Below, in pieces: positions 36,301-45,006 of a stretch of 64,000 nt of DNA (positions are counted from its first letter, which is position 1; the number at the start of each line of letters is the position of its first letter). Under the pieces are notes generated by a model. That model made no database searches. It worked only from the letters and a program-made list of their open reading frames with translations, and had not been told where the DNA came from. Both the position numbers and the translations under genes were made by a program. The DNA comes from Fuerstiella sp. Lineage in GTDB: Bacteria > Planctomycetota > Planctomycetia > Planctomycetales > Planctomycetaceae. The DNA lies in NCBI GenBank assembly GCA_029245955.1, contig JAQWOH010000008.1, forward strand, positions 248,001 through 312,000, given 5' to 3'.

Positions 36301-36657
36301 AACCAGAACAGCTACAGTAATGCAGAAATCTTCAGTCACGCGATCAGGAATCTGGGCCGCGGCAAACTGATAGGAACGCCAACGGCGGGGGGCGTGATCA
36401 GCACAGGCGCTCGATCCGTCATGGATATCGGAACAATCCGACTGCCTTTCCGCGGATGGTTTGTACAGTCCACGGGTCAGGACATGGAACTGAACGGGGC
36501 TGTGCCGCACATCATCATCTGGCCACGGCCTGCCGAGATCCCCGGCGGCAAGGATCGTCAACTGAACAAAGCGGTACAGGTGCTGCAGCAGGAAATCAAA
36601 AAGTGGAAGACTCTGAAGCAGCCACCACTGATCAAAGCCACAGAACGGAAACCATAG
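33316..36657 (+). CDS. Tricorn-like S41 protease, exported
   Basis: A signal peptide (about residues 1-22, ending AVPGAD) leads into TolB/PD40-type beta-propeller repeats such as APDLSPNGKSLLFVHRGDIW and EPNYSPDGKRVAFVSDR, up to about residue 530. A charged Lys/Glu/Asp/Ala linker follows (about 533-598). A second propeller part, then the Tricorn core, a PDZ domain (SDIIPEGPATDES, INQGEIILSVDG) and the S41 catalytic domain come next. Likely catalytic residues are the His in GELNGSHLGFY, the Ser in NQNSYSNAEIF and the Glu in DMELNGAVPH. In archaeal Tricorn the residue after the Ser is Asp; here it is Asn. The family degrades peptides; the leader suggests periplasmic action. About 1113 residues, normal length. 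Confidence 0.9.
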   Translation: MPFRVLMLAVWMSATAVPGADRVQLVTAPDLSPNGKSLLFVHRGDIWRVATAGGEAQRITSHSAADSEPNYSPDGKRVAFVSDRTGSRQVYVLNDGSSEPQQLTWHSEGFSLQDWYPDGKQLLVLGDRDHFWRSSKRFLKIASAERSAEQLLFNGYGSEGQVSPDGSQLLFVREGERWWRKGYHGARSAQIWLYDVIQDSFTEILNLPTGCFSPLWKPDGSGFYYCGSQQAENGARNLWEYTLKTQKSDQLTYFDDDLVTSPTVSADGRTIVFQHLFDLYRLGIGRTTRPEVIRITVAQEDRANDLHRRTLKTATDAAFTKDGLEVAFISGGDLWVMETELREPVQITATSHFESDPVFINDGSAIACVSWKNGEPDICRIERADSSKYWWQNDEFTTTRITNDDSLESDLRLSPDRKRLAYIRGRGELWLRNLDSGDAKMLVESFSAPDYDFSPDGKWIVYAQTDNNFNTDIWIMPTDQSSDPVNISRHPDDESGPRWSSDGALIAFTGRRTDEEVDVYYVWLTDADDDTGSRDRKVKKTLEAFENSRKKTSEPSKKPSAEVKANDRPAAEDDAASGNEGEADADDKQTQKKADEKKMPDVKIDFTEIHRRLKRIPIANSNERIRGWTPDGKKLIFSATVNGDAGTFSVEFPDKLTPKKVTSDTGRIKGWLQKPDRMLWLTSDVPGVQPLTGTGTKYTFSAPQELSRSARHRAGFETGWRIMRDWWYDSNYGNHNWDRVRRKYADAAAAAGNTSTLATVVQLMLGELNGSHLGFYPRAGLEPRIGGGDEWRPSTVHLGVRFDRRFKGPGLKVSDIIPEGPATDESSLINQGEIILSVDGTAVDPAMDLTAVLNGHVNRDVRLKVRAAGRKAAEREVVLRPTTYRRVRALLYQQWQDHNRTLVTKKNDSIGYLHIQGMNWPSFLDFERELYDIGYGKDGLIIDVRDNGGGSTTDHLLTALTQPQHAITVPRGGGQGYPQSRMVYATWHKPIVVMCNQNSYSNAEIFSHAIRNLGRGKLIGTPTAGGVISTGARSVMDIGTIRLPFRGWFVQSTGQDMELNGAVPHIIIWPRPAEIPGGKDRQLNKAVQVLQQEIKKWKTLKQPPLIKATERKP

Positions 36658-36707
36658 GTGGACGGCCTGATCGATTCTGACTGCGCTCACACTCAACCAA
36701 CATCGCT

Positions 36708-38072
36708 CTAAACAAGCTCACGCATGGGTTTCGCGTCTTCTTCCAGCAGGTACTGCGGTCGTCCGCTTAAATCACTGATGGTGGTCGACGACGTATCGAT
36801 ACCCAGGTTGTGATAGAGAGTGGAATACACTTCAGAAAACGTCACCGGACGTGAAACAGCTTCGCCACCAAGACGGTCCGTCGCACCGATCACCTGACCG
36901 GTCTGCATCCCGCCGCCTGCCATCAGAGCGCAGTTGACTCGGGGCCAGTGGTCTCGCCCTACCTGCTTGCTGATAACAGGAGTTCGACCAAATTCGCCCC
37001 AGACAACGACTGTGCAGTCTTTGTCCAGTCCTCGTTCATGTAGATCCTCGACCAGCGCGCTGACGCACTTATCGAACACTGGAAAGTCCTCAGCTTCGCG
37101 ATTGAAGATCGTGTTATAACTGCCGCCATGCCAGTCCCACTTTGAATAGTTCAAGGTAACCACACGAGCTCCCGCTTCGATCAGCCGCCGCGCAACAAGC
37201 AGACTTTGTGGTACGCGGGGAGCTCCGTTTCCGTCCATGAACTTGGTCGGATCGCCGGTTCCATATCGTTCAACGATCTGTGGATCTTCCTTCGACAGAT
37301 CAAGAGCATCCGCCAGTTTCGATGACGTCAGCAGTCCCATCGCCTGTTCGGTGAATGTATCGATGCCGCGCATCGTGAGGCTGGCATCGGCATCGCGACG
37401 GAATCCATCAACGCTCTGCAGCAGCGCTCGTCGATCCCCAAGACGTTCCACAGTTACGCCGTTCAGAATCATGTCGTCTTTCGTCGGTCCCATCGGACGG
37501 AAAGGCGAATACGAGGAACCCAGGAATCCCGAACCGGGTTCATTGTACGGCCCGTGAGTGCACGGGTAACACAGACTCACAAACGGCGGTGCGGCCGCGT
37601 GAGTTGCTCCCGCGACTTTGGCCACTGCCGAACCGAACTGAGGCCAGCCGCCGTTCGGTTTTGGCTTCTTCGGATCATGACCGTTGAAGACCTGAACAGC
37701 ATCGTGTCCGGCCTGCGACCCTACGATGGATCGAATTGTCACCAGCTTGTCGGCGATCTTTGCCAGCATCGGAAACGCTTCACAGATTTCCATACCGGGA
37801 ACGTTCGTTTCAATCGGCTTCCACGGTCCGGCAATTTCTTTTGGCGCATTCGGCTTCAGATCAAACATATCCTGATGCGGCGGACCACCGACCAGATAGA
37901 TCATGATAACCGACTTCTGCGAACGACCGTTGCCGGCGGCCGCGTCTGCCCGAAGCAATCCGGGCAATGACAAGCCAGCACCACCCAGGGTTCCGATCTG
38001 CAGAAAGTTGCGACGGGAAATCCCGTCACAGAACGACTTGCCACGTTCGCGGCAACCGGTAAGAGTCAGCAT
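36708..38072 (-). CDS. DUF1501 family protein with Tat-like leader (454 aa)
   Basis: The start at 38072 gives a leader with SRRNFLQIGTLGGAGLSLP. Family motifs: MIYLVGGPPHQDMFDLKP, GSGFLGSSYSPFRP, VVWGEFGRTPVISKQVGRDH and the C-terminal SGRPQYLLEEDAKPMRELV. An upstream extension of 18 codons has no leader character. It converges with the Tricorn-like gene, 50 bases between stops. Its neighbours on the other side are pseudogenes, one containing DUF1501 and DUF1552 fragments, so this may be the surviving member of a larger cluster. Function of the family unknown. Confidence 0.9.
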   Translation of the reverse strand: MLTLTGCRERGKSFCDGISRRNFLQIGTLGGAGLSLPGLLRADAAAGNGRSQKSVIMIYLVGGPPHQDMFDLKPNAPKEIAGPWKPIETNVPGMEICEAFPMLAKIADKLVTIRSIVGSQAGHDAVQVFNGHDPKKPKPNGGWPQFGSAVAKVAGATHAAAPPFVSLCYPCTHGPYNEPGSGFLGSSYSPFRPMGPTKDDMILNGVTVERLGDRRALLQSVDGFRRDADASLTMRGIDTFTEQAMGLLTSSKLADALDLSKEDPQIVERYGTGDPTKFMDGNGAPRVPQSLLVARRLIEAGARVVTLNYSKWDWHGGSYNTIFNREAEDFPVFDKCVSALVEDLHERGLDKDCTVVVWGEFGRTPVISKQVGRDHWPRVNCALMAGGGMQTGQVIGATDRLGGEAVSRPVTFSEVYSTLYHNLGIDTSSTTISDLSGRPQYLLEEDAKPMRELV

Positions 38073-38452
38073 TTCCAGGGGTCCTTGAAGGCAGGGTGCT
38101 TGCGACTTTGCTCGCGGGCAGGACAATGGAGAAACCTGATGATAACAAATACCTGACGCCGATCACAGGGCCTTCTGGTACCTCCTGGAACCGTCGACTC
38201 TAAAACTTTTCACGTCAGAATGATCAAGCGACATCGTGACAATATCCGCACTTGACCTGAATTTCGGAACCGCAGCCAATTTCAGAAACGCCGGAAATTC
38301 CGATCAGAATCGCGAGACCGTTGTCACATAGACAGCACAACAGTTTTTTTGTCAGACCACTCTCGTGATCAGTTATCAGGTGAAATACAATCCAGAGTGT
38401 TTCACACCAGCTTCAAAGAACAAACAATTAAGACACTTCACTAAACTAGATC
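38073..38452 (-). other. Intergenic stretch, promoter region of DUF1501
   Basis: About 380 bases between the DUF1501 gene and the DUF1552 remnant. AT-richer than its surroundings. No reading frame or repeat recognised; probably regulatory sequence for the minus-strand DUF1501 gene. Confidence 0.4.
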
Positions 38453-38866
38453 GTGACGGGAATTGGTAAAGGTACCAATCTATGCTGGACGCGTCCCGGC
38501 GTTCGCAGCCCGCCGATCACAAATCCGGGAATAGTTTTGAAGGCTCCGTTCATTAACTCAGATGCAGCCACACTGAAGACAGAACGTGTTCGTCTGCTGG
38601 ACCGCTCCAGTGTTCTTGATGCTCTGTGTGAATCCGCCAATGCTCTCGACACACAACTCAATACCGCGGACCGAAATCAACGGGATCAGTATCTGACTTC
38701 GGTTCGCGAAGTGGAAAAACAGCTACAGATGTCGAAGGAATGGCTTGACCGCCCCAAGCCGCAGCCGTCGACCCAAACGGCAGTGGATCAGGAATGCAAG
38801 CATGTCGAGGGGATACCGCTGATGCAGGAGTTGCTGACGCTGGCGTTACGGACGGACTCGACCCGC
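38453..38866 (+). pseudogene. DUF1552 remnant, both ends missing
   Basis: Translates as the central part of a DUF1552 protein: NLCWTRPGVRSPP near the start corresponds to a W-x-x-P segment of the family, followed by RSSVLDALCESANALDTQL, DQYLTSVREVEKQ and LMQELLTLALRTDSTR. The N-terminal 150 or so residues, including the leader, are missing, and homology stops at 38866, where the family normally continues for about 150 residues. At that point DUF1501-like sequence begins one base out of frame. No start or ribosome binding site is seen. Best read as a deletion scar; compare the intact DUF1552 gene at 45007. Confidence 0.7.
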
Positions 38867-38867
38867 A

Positions 38868-39045
38868 AAGCTCACGAACCGGTTCAATATTGTTCGCAGT
38901 GTTTTTTCCAGAAACAAACGAAACGATCACAGCCCTGGCCTGCATTGGGTACTCACGGGGTACGACAATCAGTCGGCTGGAGTCAGTCTGGTTAACGTCA
39001 ATTCGCATCCCTCAATCGGTGCGGTCGTATCACATCAGATTGGTG
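38868..39045 (+). pseudogene. DUF1501 fragment fused behind the DUF1552 remnant
   Basis: In the frame beginning AAG at 38868 the translation reads KLTNRFNIVRSVFS, NDHSPGLHWVLTGYDNQ and then NSHPSIGAVVSHQIG. This matches the DUF1501 region that in the intact gene at 2891 reads NDHNTHWCSTG and PSLGAVLSKQFG. Both ends are missing: about 110 N-terminal and 300 C-terminal residues. It begins one base after the DUF1552 homology ends and runs into the antisense end of the LolA-like pseudogene near 39040. Together these junctions suggest that a DUF1552-DUF1501 gene pair collapsed by deletion. Confidence 0.6.
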
Positions 39046-39742
39046 ACAGTACTTCCTCCGGACTGATGAACTTCTTTCCGTTACGAAACGATGTGAGTTT
39101 CGTCACACTCATAACGACGCCAAAGTCTTTGTACTTGTCAACAATGAATTCCTCGACGGCTTCCTGAAAACTGAATTCGGCGACATACTTCCATTTTCTG
39201 ATCAGTCCGGTCTTCGGGCTGAAATGCATCCTCAGTGTGGGCGTCCGCTCATAATCAATCGTGATTCCGGGCATTTTTGGCCGCCAATCGTCTCTGCAGG
39301 GTCCAGGCCAGAACTGAATGCCTTGTCCGGCTTCTGCAGTAGAAGCAGCTTGATTACATAACCGATGAATGACGCCTGCTTCGCAACATCCAGTGTCCTT
39401 CCATCCACGTCTGACACATCGCCCATCACCAGCATCCATCCTTTATCGCGGTTCAGGATCTGGACAAACACTCCCACAACGTCCACACGATATCGCCCCT
39501 GGCTGCGTACTCATAAACATACCGCCCTTTTTCATGAGAGGCTCTGCCCCCATTCCGGAATACGTTCCAGTGTCCTCTATAATCGTGTAACGACTCTTTT
39601 CAAGAGCTTCATAAACTCCAATCGCTATCTCAGCTCGATTGATCAATTGCTGGGCCTATGCAGCATCGTCCGCAGCGTGCAGTGATGTACTGATGAACGA
39701 GACACTGACAGCCAGCAATGCTGCGGGCACTGCGATCTTCAT
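39035..39742 (-). pseudogene. LolA-like lipoprotein-sorting family pseudogene
   Basis: GGAG seven bases before an ATG at 39742 opens a good signal peptide (MKIAVPAALLAVSVSFISTS), which is stopped by an in-frame TAG after 28 codons. The same frame resumes with AQQLINRAEIAIGVYEALEK. A run of four C on the plus strand (39496-39499) shifts the frame; removing one gives TQPGRYRVDVVGVFVQIL, with DKGWMLVMGDVSDVDG after it. A run of five T (39274-39278) shifts it again; one more would give GGQKMPGITIDYER, continuing LRMHFSPKTGLIRKWKY. The order matches planctomycete exported proteins of the LolA / outer-membrane lipoprotein-sorting superfamily. One stop and two homopolymer shifts: a recent pseudogene, or partly sequence error. 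Confidence 0.65.
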
Positions 39743-39964
39743 GATAGTGCTCCAGTCGACCACAAAGACAGACCCGGCCAGTATGCGCAGTCATTATGAG
39801 TCGTACGAGCATGGAAGCGGAACTCTGCTGGTGAATCGGTCAAACTCCTCTTTTCGATAAACGTGTGATCCATTAACTGTTGCCGAAGCAGCACTGACTG
39901 TGCTTCCAGTACGTTTGCATCGTTGACCCTCGTTTTTGTTATGATCTGAGACAGGAGAAACAGA

Positions 39965-41434
39965 ATGAAACGCAGGCACACGGCATCGAGTCCCCAATAT
40001 CTTTCACGACGCACCGCGCTGCAGGCCGGATCACTTGGCCTGGTGGGACTATCGACAGCCAGCGTAGCACAGATGCGCGCAGGCGCGGCGGTGTCCGACA
40101 CTCCATTGCCGAAACCCAAAGCAGTCATCTATCTGTTTCTGACCGGCGGGCCATCACAGCACGACACGTTCGATATGAAGCCGGACGGACCGGCAGAATA
40201 CAAGGGCGAGTTCAATCCGATTTCCACCCAAACACCCGGAATTCAGATCTGTGAACACTTCCCGCTGCTGGCGAAGAGAAGTGAAAAATGGGCACTGGTC
40301 CGTTCTCTGACTCACAAGGAAAACGGACATGACAAGGGCACGTATGTCATGCTGACGGGAAACACCGTCGTGCCACCAACATTCCGGTCCAGCAAACCGC
40401 AACCCAGCGACCTGCCGAGCATCGCCGCGATCGCCGGATTCGCCAGCGAACAACGAAACAACATGCCGCCAAGTGCCATCCTTCCGGAACGGATCTATCA
40501 TTCAAACACCGGCGTCTACCCTGGCCAGTTTGCAGGAATGCTGGGACCGCAGCACGAACCGTGCTGGCTGCAATGTACAGATAAACCGCATGCCTACCAC
40601 GATTATTCCGGCGCCTTTCCGAAGTACCTGTTCAATCTGCATGACGGAGTCGCATCTGATAAAGACGACTGGACGTTTGCCGTGCCGCACCTGACGCTGC
40701 AGGAAGGAATGCTGCAGTCGAGATTTCATGATCGCCTCTCGCTGTTGAAGTCAATCGACGAGCAAAGACTGCACCTTGAACAGGCGGCTGACGTGTCACG
40801 TTATGACCAAGTGTGCCAGCGTGTCCTGTCGTTGATCATGGACCCCAAAGTTCGTGATGCGTTTGATGTAAAGAATGCCGACGAAAAAACACTCGAACGC
40901 TACGGGAACAACTCTTTTGGCTGGTCCCTGCTGATGGCCCGGCGTCTGATTGAAACGGGCGTCAACATGGTGCAGGTCAACATGGGAAACTTCGGCAGCT
41001 GGGATCTTCATGGAAACAATTTCCCGCTGGCAAAGAACTTCCTGTTCCCGCCGACTGACCGTGCGGTATCCGCACTGCTGGACGACCTCGATGAAAACGG
41101 TCTGCTGGACAGTACTCTGATTGTAATGGCCGGAGAATTCGGACGAACACCGCGTATCTGGAATGTAGCGCCAAAGATATACAAGCGGCCGGGACGAGAT
41201 CACTGGGCTCCCGCACAATCCATTCTGCTGGCCGGCGCCGGAATTCGTGGTGGCACGGTCGTCGGCTCCACCGATCGCAATGGCGCCTATGTCGAAACCG
41301 ATCCGCAGACACCGGAAAACTTTGCAGCCACCATCTATGACGCCCTGGGTATCCCGCGTAACGCCAAATGGCATGACATCACGAACCGTCCGTACCACAT
41401 CTACCAGGCAGACCCGATTCGCGGACTGACGTGA
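39965..41434 (+). CDS. DUF1501 family protein with Tat-like leader (489 aa)
   Basis: AGGAGA lies six bases before the ATG, a strong ribosome binding site. The leader contains LSRRTALQAGSLGLVGLSTA. Family motifs: YLFLTGGPSQHDTFDMKPD, ENGHDKGTYVMLTGNT, VMAGEFGRTPRIWNV and RPGRDHWAPAQS, with the C-terminal NRPYHIYQADPIRGLT. It is the first gene of a plus-strand run with a PhyH dioxygenase (139 bases later), a DUF1588/DUF1585 protein and a DUF1552 protein. Of the five intact DUF1501 proteins it is the most divergent in the middle region. Function unknown. Confidence 0.92.
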   Translation: MKRRHTASSPQYLSRRTALQAGSLGLVGLSTASVAQMRAGAAVSDTPLPKPKAVIYLFLTGGPSQHDTFDMKPDGPAEYKGEFNPISTQTPGIQICEHFPLLAKRSEKWALVRSLTHKENGHDKGTYVMLTGNTVVPPTFRSSKPQPSDLPSIAAIAGFASEQRNNMPPSAILPERIYHSNTGVYPGQFAGMLGPQHEPCWLQCTDKPHAYHDYSGAFPKYLFNLHDGVASDKDDWTFAVPHLTLQEGMLQSRFHDRLSLLKSIDEQRLHLEQAADVSRYDQVCQRVLSLIMDPKVRDAFDVKNADEKTLERYGNNSFGWSLLMARRLIETGVNMVQVNMGNFGSWDLHGNNFPLAKNFLFPPTDRAVSALLDDLDENGLLDSTLIVMAGEFGRTPRIWNVAPKIYKRPGRDHWAPAQSILLAGAGIRGGTVVGSTDRNGAYVETDPQTPENFAATIYDALGIPRNAKWHDITNRPYHIYQADPIRGLT

Positions 41435-41573
41435 CCGGAATGCCCCAGCTGGCCGGGACGGTTAAGGCACTGGCTGTGGGTGACGACCGCACCGTCCGGG
41501 ACGATTACGCCAACCGCAGTAGCGCGATGCCGCTGGCCTCAGTGTGGACGGTACAGCAGGAAAATAATCGATT

Positions 41574-42473
41574 ATGAATCCGAGTTGCATAGAAAACGTT
41601 CTGACCGACGATGAACATGAGTTTTTCGAAACGAACGGCTTCCTTGTCGTCGAAAACGCACTGAATGCGTCCGCGACGGCGCGACTGGTGGAGGTGATGG
41701 ACCGGGTGGATGCCCGGGAACGGACTACAGAGCTGGCGGGGAAACTGCTGTCCGTGCCGAATGTCATTCACGAAGACACCACTCTGGTGGACCTAGTTGA
41801 CTGGCCGACAACGTTTCCGAAGGTGTGGGGTATTCTGGGCTGGAACATCTATCTGTACCATTCGCATCTGGACGTAACACCGAATGAGAGCGCACGGCAG
41901 CAGGACTGGCGCGTCGCATGGCACCAGGACAGCATGCGGGTGAACGACGAAATTGAATCGAACCCGCGGCCACGGCTGTCGCTGAAAGTGGGCTATTATC
42001 TGACTGACGTAAGCAAGCCGGGTCGAGGTAATACGCTGATCGTTCCGGGCTCGCATCTGCAAAACACGATCAACTGTCCGCAGGACGGTCGATCGAATCC
42101 GCCGGGCGCTGAACCGTTGTGTGTACCGGCGGGGTCGGCAGTGATCATCGACCGCCGCATCTGGCATTCACGCAGCGCGAACGAATCAGAACTGCCTCGT
42201 AAGGTTGTCTGGTTCGGCTATAGCTATCGGTGGCTGCGGCCAAAGGATGCGATGACAGTAGAGCACCTGTATCCCGGTCTCAACCCCGTTCGTCGACAGC
42301 TGCTGGGCGATGGCCTGAGCGCCAACGGCACGTACGACCCGGCCCCCGAAGACGTCCCTCTGCGTGCATGGCTGGAACAGTATGATCCTGCGGCCGCCGC
42401 GTCTTCACCGCACGGTCATTCTCAGTCTCGCCCGCCTGCAATAGGCCGCGGCAGGTATACGGGACGCAACTAA
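41574..42473 (+). CDS. Phytanoyl-CoA dioxygenase (PhyH) family protein
   Basis: A non-haem iron, 2-oxoglutarate-dependent oxygenase family. The iron ligands are visible: H117 and D119 in AWHQDS and the distal H198 in DRRIWHSRSAN. The start of the fold appears as LTDDEHEFFETNGFLVVENAL, and GRGNTLIVPGSHL is typical of the family before the distal His. No signal peptide, so cytoplasmic, unlike its exported neighbours. About 299 residues, usual for the family; the last 30 residues are a Ser/Pro/Arg-rich tail. The substrate cannot be inferred; many bacterial members act on small metabolites rather than phytanoyl-CoA. It sits between DUF1501 and DUF1588 genes on the same strand. Confidence 0.9.
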   Translation: MNPSCIENVLTDDEHEFFETNGFLVVENALNASATARLVEVMDRVDARERTTELAGKLLSVPNVIHEDTTLVDLVDWPTTFPKVWGILGWNIYLYHSHLDVTPNESARQQDWRVAWHQDSMRVNDEIESNPRPRLSLKVGYYLTDVSKPGRGNTLIVPGSHLQNTINCPQDGRSNPPGAEPLCVPAGSAVIIDRRIWHSRSANESELPRKVVWFGYSYRWLRPKDAMTVEHLYPGLNPVRRQLLGDGLSANGTYDPAPEDVPLRAWLEQYDPAAAASSPHGHSQSRPPAIGRGRYTGRN

Positions 42474-42635
42474 CCCTCCAGCACGATCTGCCATGTCACA
42501 ATGCGGTTCCAAACCGGGTACTGAACGCAGCAGTCTCAGCCACACCCAACGCCTTGACCCGGCTCTCCGGCACGACATAATGCTGACTCTCTGACCGATT
42601 GGTCGGCCTTGTCGCTTCTTCGAGTTTTCCTGCCC

Positions 42636-44951
42636 ATGCCTCTTCCGCGCTTTGCGTTGATTTCGATTTACGGAATACTCTTTGCGATCGTGCCCGGACC
42701 GGCGCCACTGCTCTGTGCAGCAGCACCCGGGCCGCCAACATTCGACACAGCAGTTCGGCCTTTCCTGAATGAATACTGCTTTGAGTGTCATTCCGGACAG
42801 AACGCCGCGGGAAAGCCTGGCCTGAGCGAACTGAAGCCCGATCTGGTGGAGGACGCCGAAGCACAGGCATGGATGCAGGTGTTACAGGTATTACAGTTTG
42901 ATGACATGCCGCCGCCCGAGGAAGACCGGCCTGATCCTGCTGCAAAGGCCGAAGTGATTGAGTGGATCGAACGTCAGATGGAAAGTTCGGGGCGGGGGGA
43001 AGTCCATCGAGCGAAGCTGCTGAAACCGGAATACGGCAACTATGTGAGTCACGAGTTGTTGTTCTCGGGTACGGTCACAACGCCCCCCTTTTCCCCCTCG
43101 CGGCTGTGGCGGTTCAGTCCGCAGATTTTCAAAGGCAAAGGAATCCGCGATGCCAAGAGCCCGTTCAGCTTTGTCACCAGTGAAGGTGGCGTGCGAGATT
43201 ATTCGGCGACCAGCGGCGTCGACCGCAGCACGGTCGAAATGATCCTCATCAACACCAATCAACTTCTGGACCTGCGCACAGAGGACGGAGATTTCAAAAA
43301 CTTTGCCGACAGGCAGGAAACTCCGACAGACGAACAACTGGAAGAGTTGATCCGCATCGAATTTCGCCGCGCCGTTGGCCGTTTGCCCGCGGAGCAGGAA
43401 CAGCACAAATACCTTGTATTCCTGAAGAAGAACATAGCCGACGGCGGCCGTATGGAAGGCCTGAAGACGACGCTCAAGGCAATGTACCTCAGTACTGAGT
43501 CGATCTACCGAATGGAACTGGGATTGGGACCGAAGGACAAGCACGGCCGCCGGCACCTGTCACCCGATGAACTTTCCTACGCCGTGGCTTATGCACTGAC
43601 CGACCACAGCCCTGAGCGCAATGATGTGATCCGCAGAGCCATTCGGGGCAGGAACCTCAGCACACGGCCGGACATTGCTCTGGTGGTGCAGGAAATGCTC
43701 GACGCCGGTATGAATCCTCGCAGTACACCGCGTATTTCCCGTTTCTTTGAAGAATTCTTTGGTTACAACAAGGCGGACAAAGTCTTCAAAGATATGGCCC
43801 GCGTACGTGAAGAAGACATCAAACAGTGGAATACAAATCGGCTGATGTACGAGGCGGAACAACTGGTCGAATACTTCATCAATCGCGATCAGGACGTGAT
43901 CGAGCAGTTGTTGACCAGCAATCAGTTCTATGTTGCTCACCCCGGCAACAACCAAATCGCCCGCGAGTATCTGACAGAATCGCTGCGGCCCGATTACGTC
44001 GAGCTTAAGGTAAGCCAACGGCTGGACGCGTTCATACAGGCCAAACGGGATCCCGAGCGTCAACAGGAAAAAGAAGAACTGGATCGAATACGTCGTCAGG
44101 CGGAAGAGCGTGCAAAGGTAACAGGCTGGGCGATCGAGGACGGGCTGCGGCCGTTTCCGGGTTGGCCTTATACTCGACAGATCCGTGGTCAGTCCGACCT
44201 GATCTATATCGGCGTCTACAACCTGCCACCGACAAGTCGTGTCGAACGGCAACATTGGGACTGGCCGGTCGAACAGCCGTTTGAGATGCCCACCGACCAA
44301 CGGGCGGGCATCCTGACACACCCCGCCTGGCTGGCTGCGCATTCGGTGAACGACGGCAACGATCCGGTTCGCCGTGGCCGCTGGGTGCAGGAAAAACTGC
44401 TGGCCGGCGTGATCCAGGACGTTCCGCCCGACGTCGACGCCAACGTGCCGAACGATCCGCATAAAACACTCCGCGAACGTATGGAGCCCCTGAGAGCCGA
44501 ACGCTGCTGGCGTTGTCACCGGAAGATGAACCCTCTGGGCGAACCGTTTGAGATGTTCGACGATTGGGGCCGCTATCGCACACACGTCTATTTCGACAAA
44601 GAAGGCAAAATTGTGCATCGCAGAGGCCAGCAATTTGATAAGTGGCTGGCCGAAGGAAAACTGACGGAACGCACAATCGACGCGAGCGGGGAAATCCGGG
44701 GCTCGGGCGACCCTCAGGTCGACGGTAAAGTCACCAACGCTATCGACATGATCCACCGTATTGGAAGATCGGATCGTGCTCGGCAGTCGTTCATTCGACA
44801 TCTGTTTCGTTACTTCATGGGGCGAAATGAAATGCTCAGCGATTCAATGACATTGGTTGCGGCCGAAAAGGCATATCTGGACAATGGCGGCAGCTTTAAG
44901 GCGCTGGTTGTGTCGCTGCTGAGTTCAGATTCATTCGTGTATCGACGATAG
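42636..44951 (+). CDS. Cytochrome-like DUF1592/DUF1588/DUF1585 protein (771 aa)
   Basis: A signal peptide precedes a PSCyt1-like segment with CFECH at residues 48-52. The middle (DUF1592-like) contains RISRFFEEFFGYNKADKVF; a charged helix (QQEKEELDRIRRQAEERAK) follows; DUF1588 reads AGILTHPAWLAAHS, RGRWVQEKLLAG and a second haem-type motif CWRCH at 624-628 followed by RKMNPLGEPFEMFD; DUF1585 ends the protein (RHLFRYFMGRNEMLSDS, LLSSDSFVYRR). The start at 42636 is chosen for the leader; no clear ribosome binding site is seen and the frame is open to a TTG at 42609. The usual partner of this family is a DUF1552 protein, encoded 55 bases downstream. Haem binding is inferred; function unknown. 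Confidence 0.88.
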   Translation: MPLPRFALISIYGILFAIVPGPAPLLCAAAPGPPTFDTAVRPFLNEYCFECHSGQNAAGKPGLSELKPDLVEDAEAQAWMQVLQVLQFDDMPPPEEDRPDPAAKAEVIEWIERQMESSGRGEVHRAKLLKPEYGNYVSHELLFSGTVTTPPFSPSRLWRFSPQIFKGKGIRDAKSPFSFVTSEGGVRDYSATSGVDRSTVEMILINTNQLLDLRTEDGDFKNFADRQETPTDEQLEELIRIEFRRAVGRLPAEQEQHKYLVFLKKNIADGGRMEGLKTTLKAMYLSTESIYRMELGLGPKDKHGRRHLSPDELSYAVAYALTDHSPERNDVIRRAIRGRNLSTRPDIALVVQEMLDAGMNPRSTPRISRFFEEFFGYNKADKVFKDMARVREEDIKQWNTNRLMYEAEQLVEYFINRDQDVIEQLLTSNQFYVAHPGNNQIAREYLTESLRPDYVELKVSQRLDAFIQAKRDPERQQEKEELDRIRRQAEERAKVTGWAIEDGLRPFPGWPYTRQIRGQSDLIYIGVYNLPPTSRVERQHWDWPVEQPFEMPTDQRAGILTHPAWLAAHSVNDGNDPVRRGRWVQEKLLAGVIQDVPPDVDANVPNDPHKTLRERMEPLRAERCWRCHRKMNPLGEPFEMFDDWGRYRTHVYFDKEGKIVHRRGQQFDKWLAEGKLTERTIDASGEIRGSGDPQVDGKVTNAIDMIHRIGRSDRARQSFIRHLFRYFMGRNEMLSDSMTLVAAEKAYLDNGGSFKALVVSLLSSDSFVYRR

Positions 44952-45006
44952 TATTCACGGGCAGGCAACAACGCCGGCCACCGGGGAATCAACGGAAAAC
45001 AACAGC

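Noticed and set aside
43560-44801. 413-residue minus-strand open frame
   Set aside because: Antisense to the DUF1588/DUF1585 gene; no motif or ribosome binding site.
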